Shown here piece by piece: positions 5,037-5,663 of a stretch of DNA of 5,663 bases. Under the pieces are notes generated by a model, which searched no databases, was not told the DNA's origin, and saw only the letters and a list, made by a program, of their open reading frames with translations. This DNA is from Pseudomonadota bacterium. GTDB lineage: Bacteria > Pseudomonadota > Gammaproteobacteria > Pseudomonadales > Halieaceae. The DNA lies in contig JAUVBI010000206.1 in the NCBI GenBank assembly GCA_030591305.1, forward strand, positions 1 through 5,663, given 5' to 3'. Both the position numbers and the translations under genes were made by a program. Each line of letters opens with the position of its first letter. Within the stretch, counting starts at the first letter, position 1.

Positions 5037-5663
5037 CTAGCGGGAAGAACCATAACTTGTCAAATTGGCCTTTTTCATCACCGAGTCGTACTGGTGAGAC
5101 ATCAGGTGACTCTGCACCTGGGCCATAAAATCCATTACCACAACCACCACGATCAATAATGAGGTGCCACCCAGGTAAAAGGGCACATTCCACATCACCA
5201 CCAGAAACTGCGGCATCAAACAAACCAGAGCGATATAAGCCGCACCGAATACTGTCAAGCGCGTCAGGACACCGTCAATATAATCGGCGGTTTTCTGACC
5301 TGGACGAATACCGGGTACAAAGGCACCTGATTTCTTCAAGTTATCCGCCACTTCTACCGGGTTAAACATCAACGCCGTATAAAAGAAGCAGAAAAATACA
5401 ATAAACACCGTGAACAACAATATGTTCAGGGGCTGCCCGGGGCCCAGAGCCACCGCCATATCCTGCAACCAGTCTGCAGAACCACCCTGGCCGAACCACT
5501 GGGCCAACGATGCCGGGAACAGCAATATGCTGCTGGCAAAAATTGCCGGAATAACACCCGCCATGTTCACCTTAAGAGGAAGATGTGAGCTCTGCGCCTG
5601 ATACATCTTCCTGCCCTGCTGTCGCTTGGCATAATTCACCGTAATGCGACGCTGGCCGCGCTC
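5037..5663 (-). CDS. secY: preprotein translocase subunit SecY, 3' part
   Basis: The frame is open from the right edge and gives the last 208 residues; about the first half of SecY lies outside. The fragment starts [19 protein letters not shown] in the cytoplasmic loop after TM6. It continues through TM7 ([23 protein letters not shown], hydrophobic core about 34-52) and TM8 (about 80-100). The C5 loop follows at 101-135 with [12 protein letters not shown], and R120 corresponds to the SecA-contacting E. coli R357. TM9 (about 136-157) and TM10 (about 163-182, [20 protein letters not shown]) lead to a short cytosolic tail. SecY is the channel of the SecYEG inner-membrane translocon. A GTG at 5639 inside the frame is not the start, because conserved sequence continues upstream of it. 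Its place before rpmJ is the standard spc operon order. Confidence 0.97.
   Translation of the reverse strand, partial: ERGQRRITVNYAKRQQGRKMYQAQSSHLPLKVNMAGVIPAIFASSILLFPASLAQWFGQGGSADWLQDMAVALGPGQPLNILLFTVFIVFFCFFYTALMFNPVEVADNLKKSGAFVPGIRPGQKTADYIDGVLTRLTVFGAAYIALVCLMPQFLVVMWNVPFYLGGTSLLIVVVVVMDFMAQVQSHLMSHQYDSVMKKANLTSYGSSR

Noticed and set aside
5637..5639. GTG as start of a 200-residue secY frame
   Set aside because: Conserved SecY sequence (ERGQRRIT) continues upstream to the window edge, so the codon is internal valine.

Overview
The window is chromosomal DNA from a gammaproteobacterium. The ribosomal proteins, RpoA and the SecY fragment read almost residue for residue like the Escherichia coli and Pseudomonas proteins. 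Base composition is moderate, and the genes flanking the ribosomal block suggest an environmental, possibly marine, lineage. That last point is inference only. All recognisable genes lie on the minus strand, so transcription runs from high to low coordinates.

Right to centre (5663 down to about 1648) is the end of the spc operon and the whole alpha operon: secY (3' part only), rpmJ, then rpsM, rpsK, rpsD, rpoA and rplQ. This is the classical order. A good sigma-70 promoter (TTGATT, 17 bp, TAGAAT) with a GC-rich discriminator lies between rpmJ and rpsM, where the alpha operon promoter is expected. A short leader with a hairpin follows it and is a plausible site for feedback by protein S4. A strong intrinsic terminator closes the operon after rplQ. 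Together these genes supply the protein translocation channel (SecY), 30S proteins S13, S11 and S4, 50S proteins L36 and L17, and the RNA polymerase alpha subunit.

Left of the terminator is lineage-specific sequence. It holds an SMP-30/gluconolactonase-family lactonase with a perfect Shine-Dalgarno sequence and a possible operator just upstream. After a 185-bp gap come a small DUF2164-family protein and the start of a VanZ-like membrane protein that runs off the left edge.

No stretch longer than 185 bp lacks a gene. I found no tRNA, rRNA, insertion sequence, CRISPR array or phage gene. I see no convincing undescribed multi-gene system. The points worth a second look are small: repeats and a palindrome at the alpha promoter, an enlarged rpsM-rpsK spacer with hairpins, hairpins at the rpsD/rpoA junction, a compact lactonase promoter squeezed against the terminator, and the DUF2164/VanZ-like pair.
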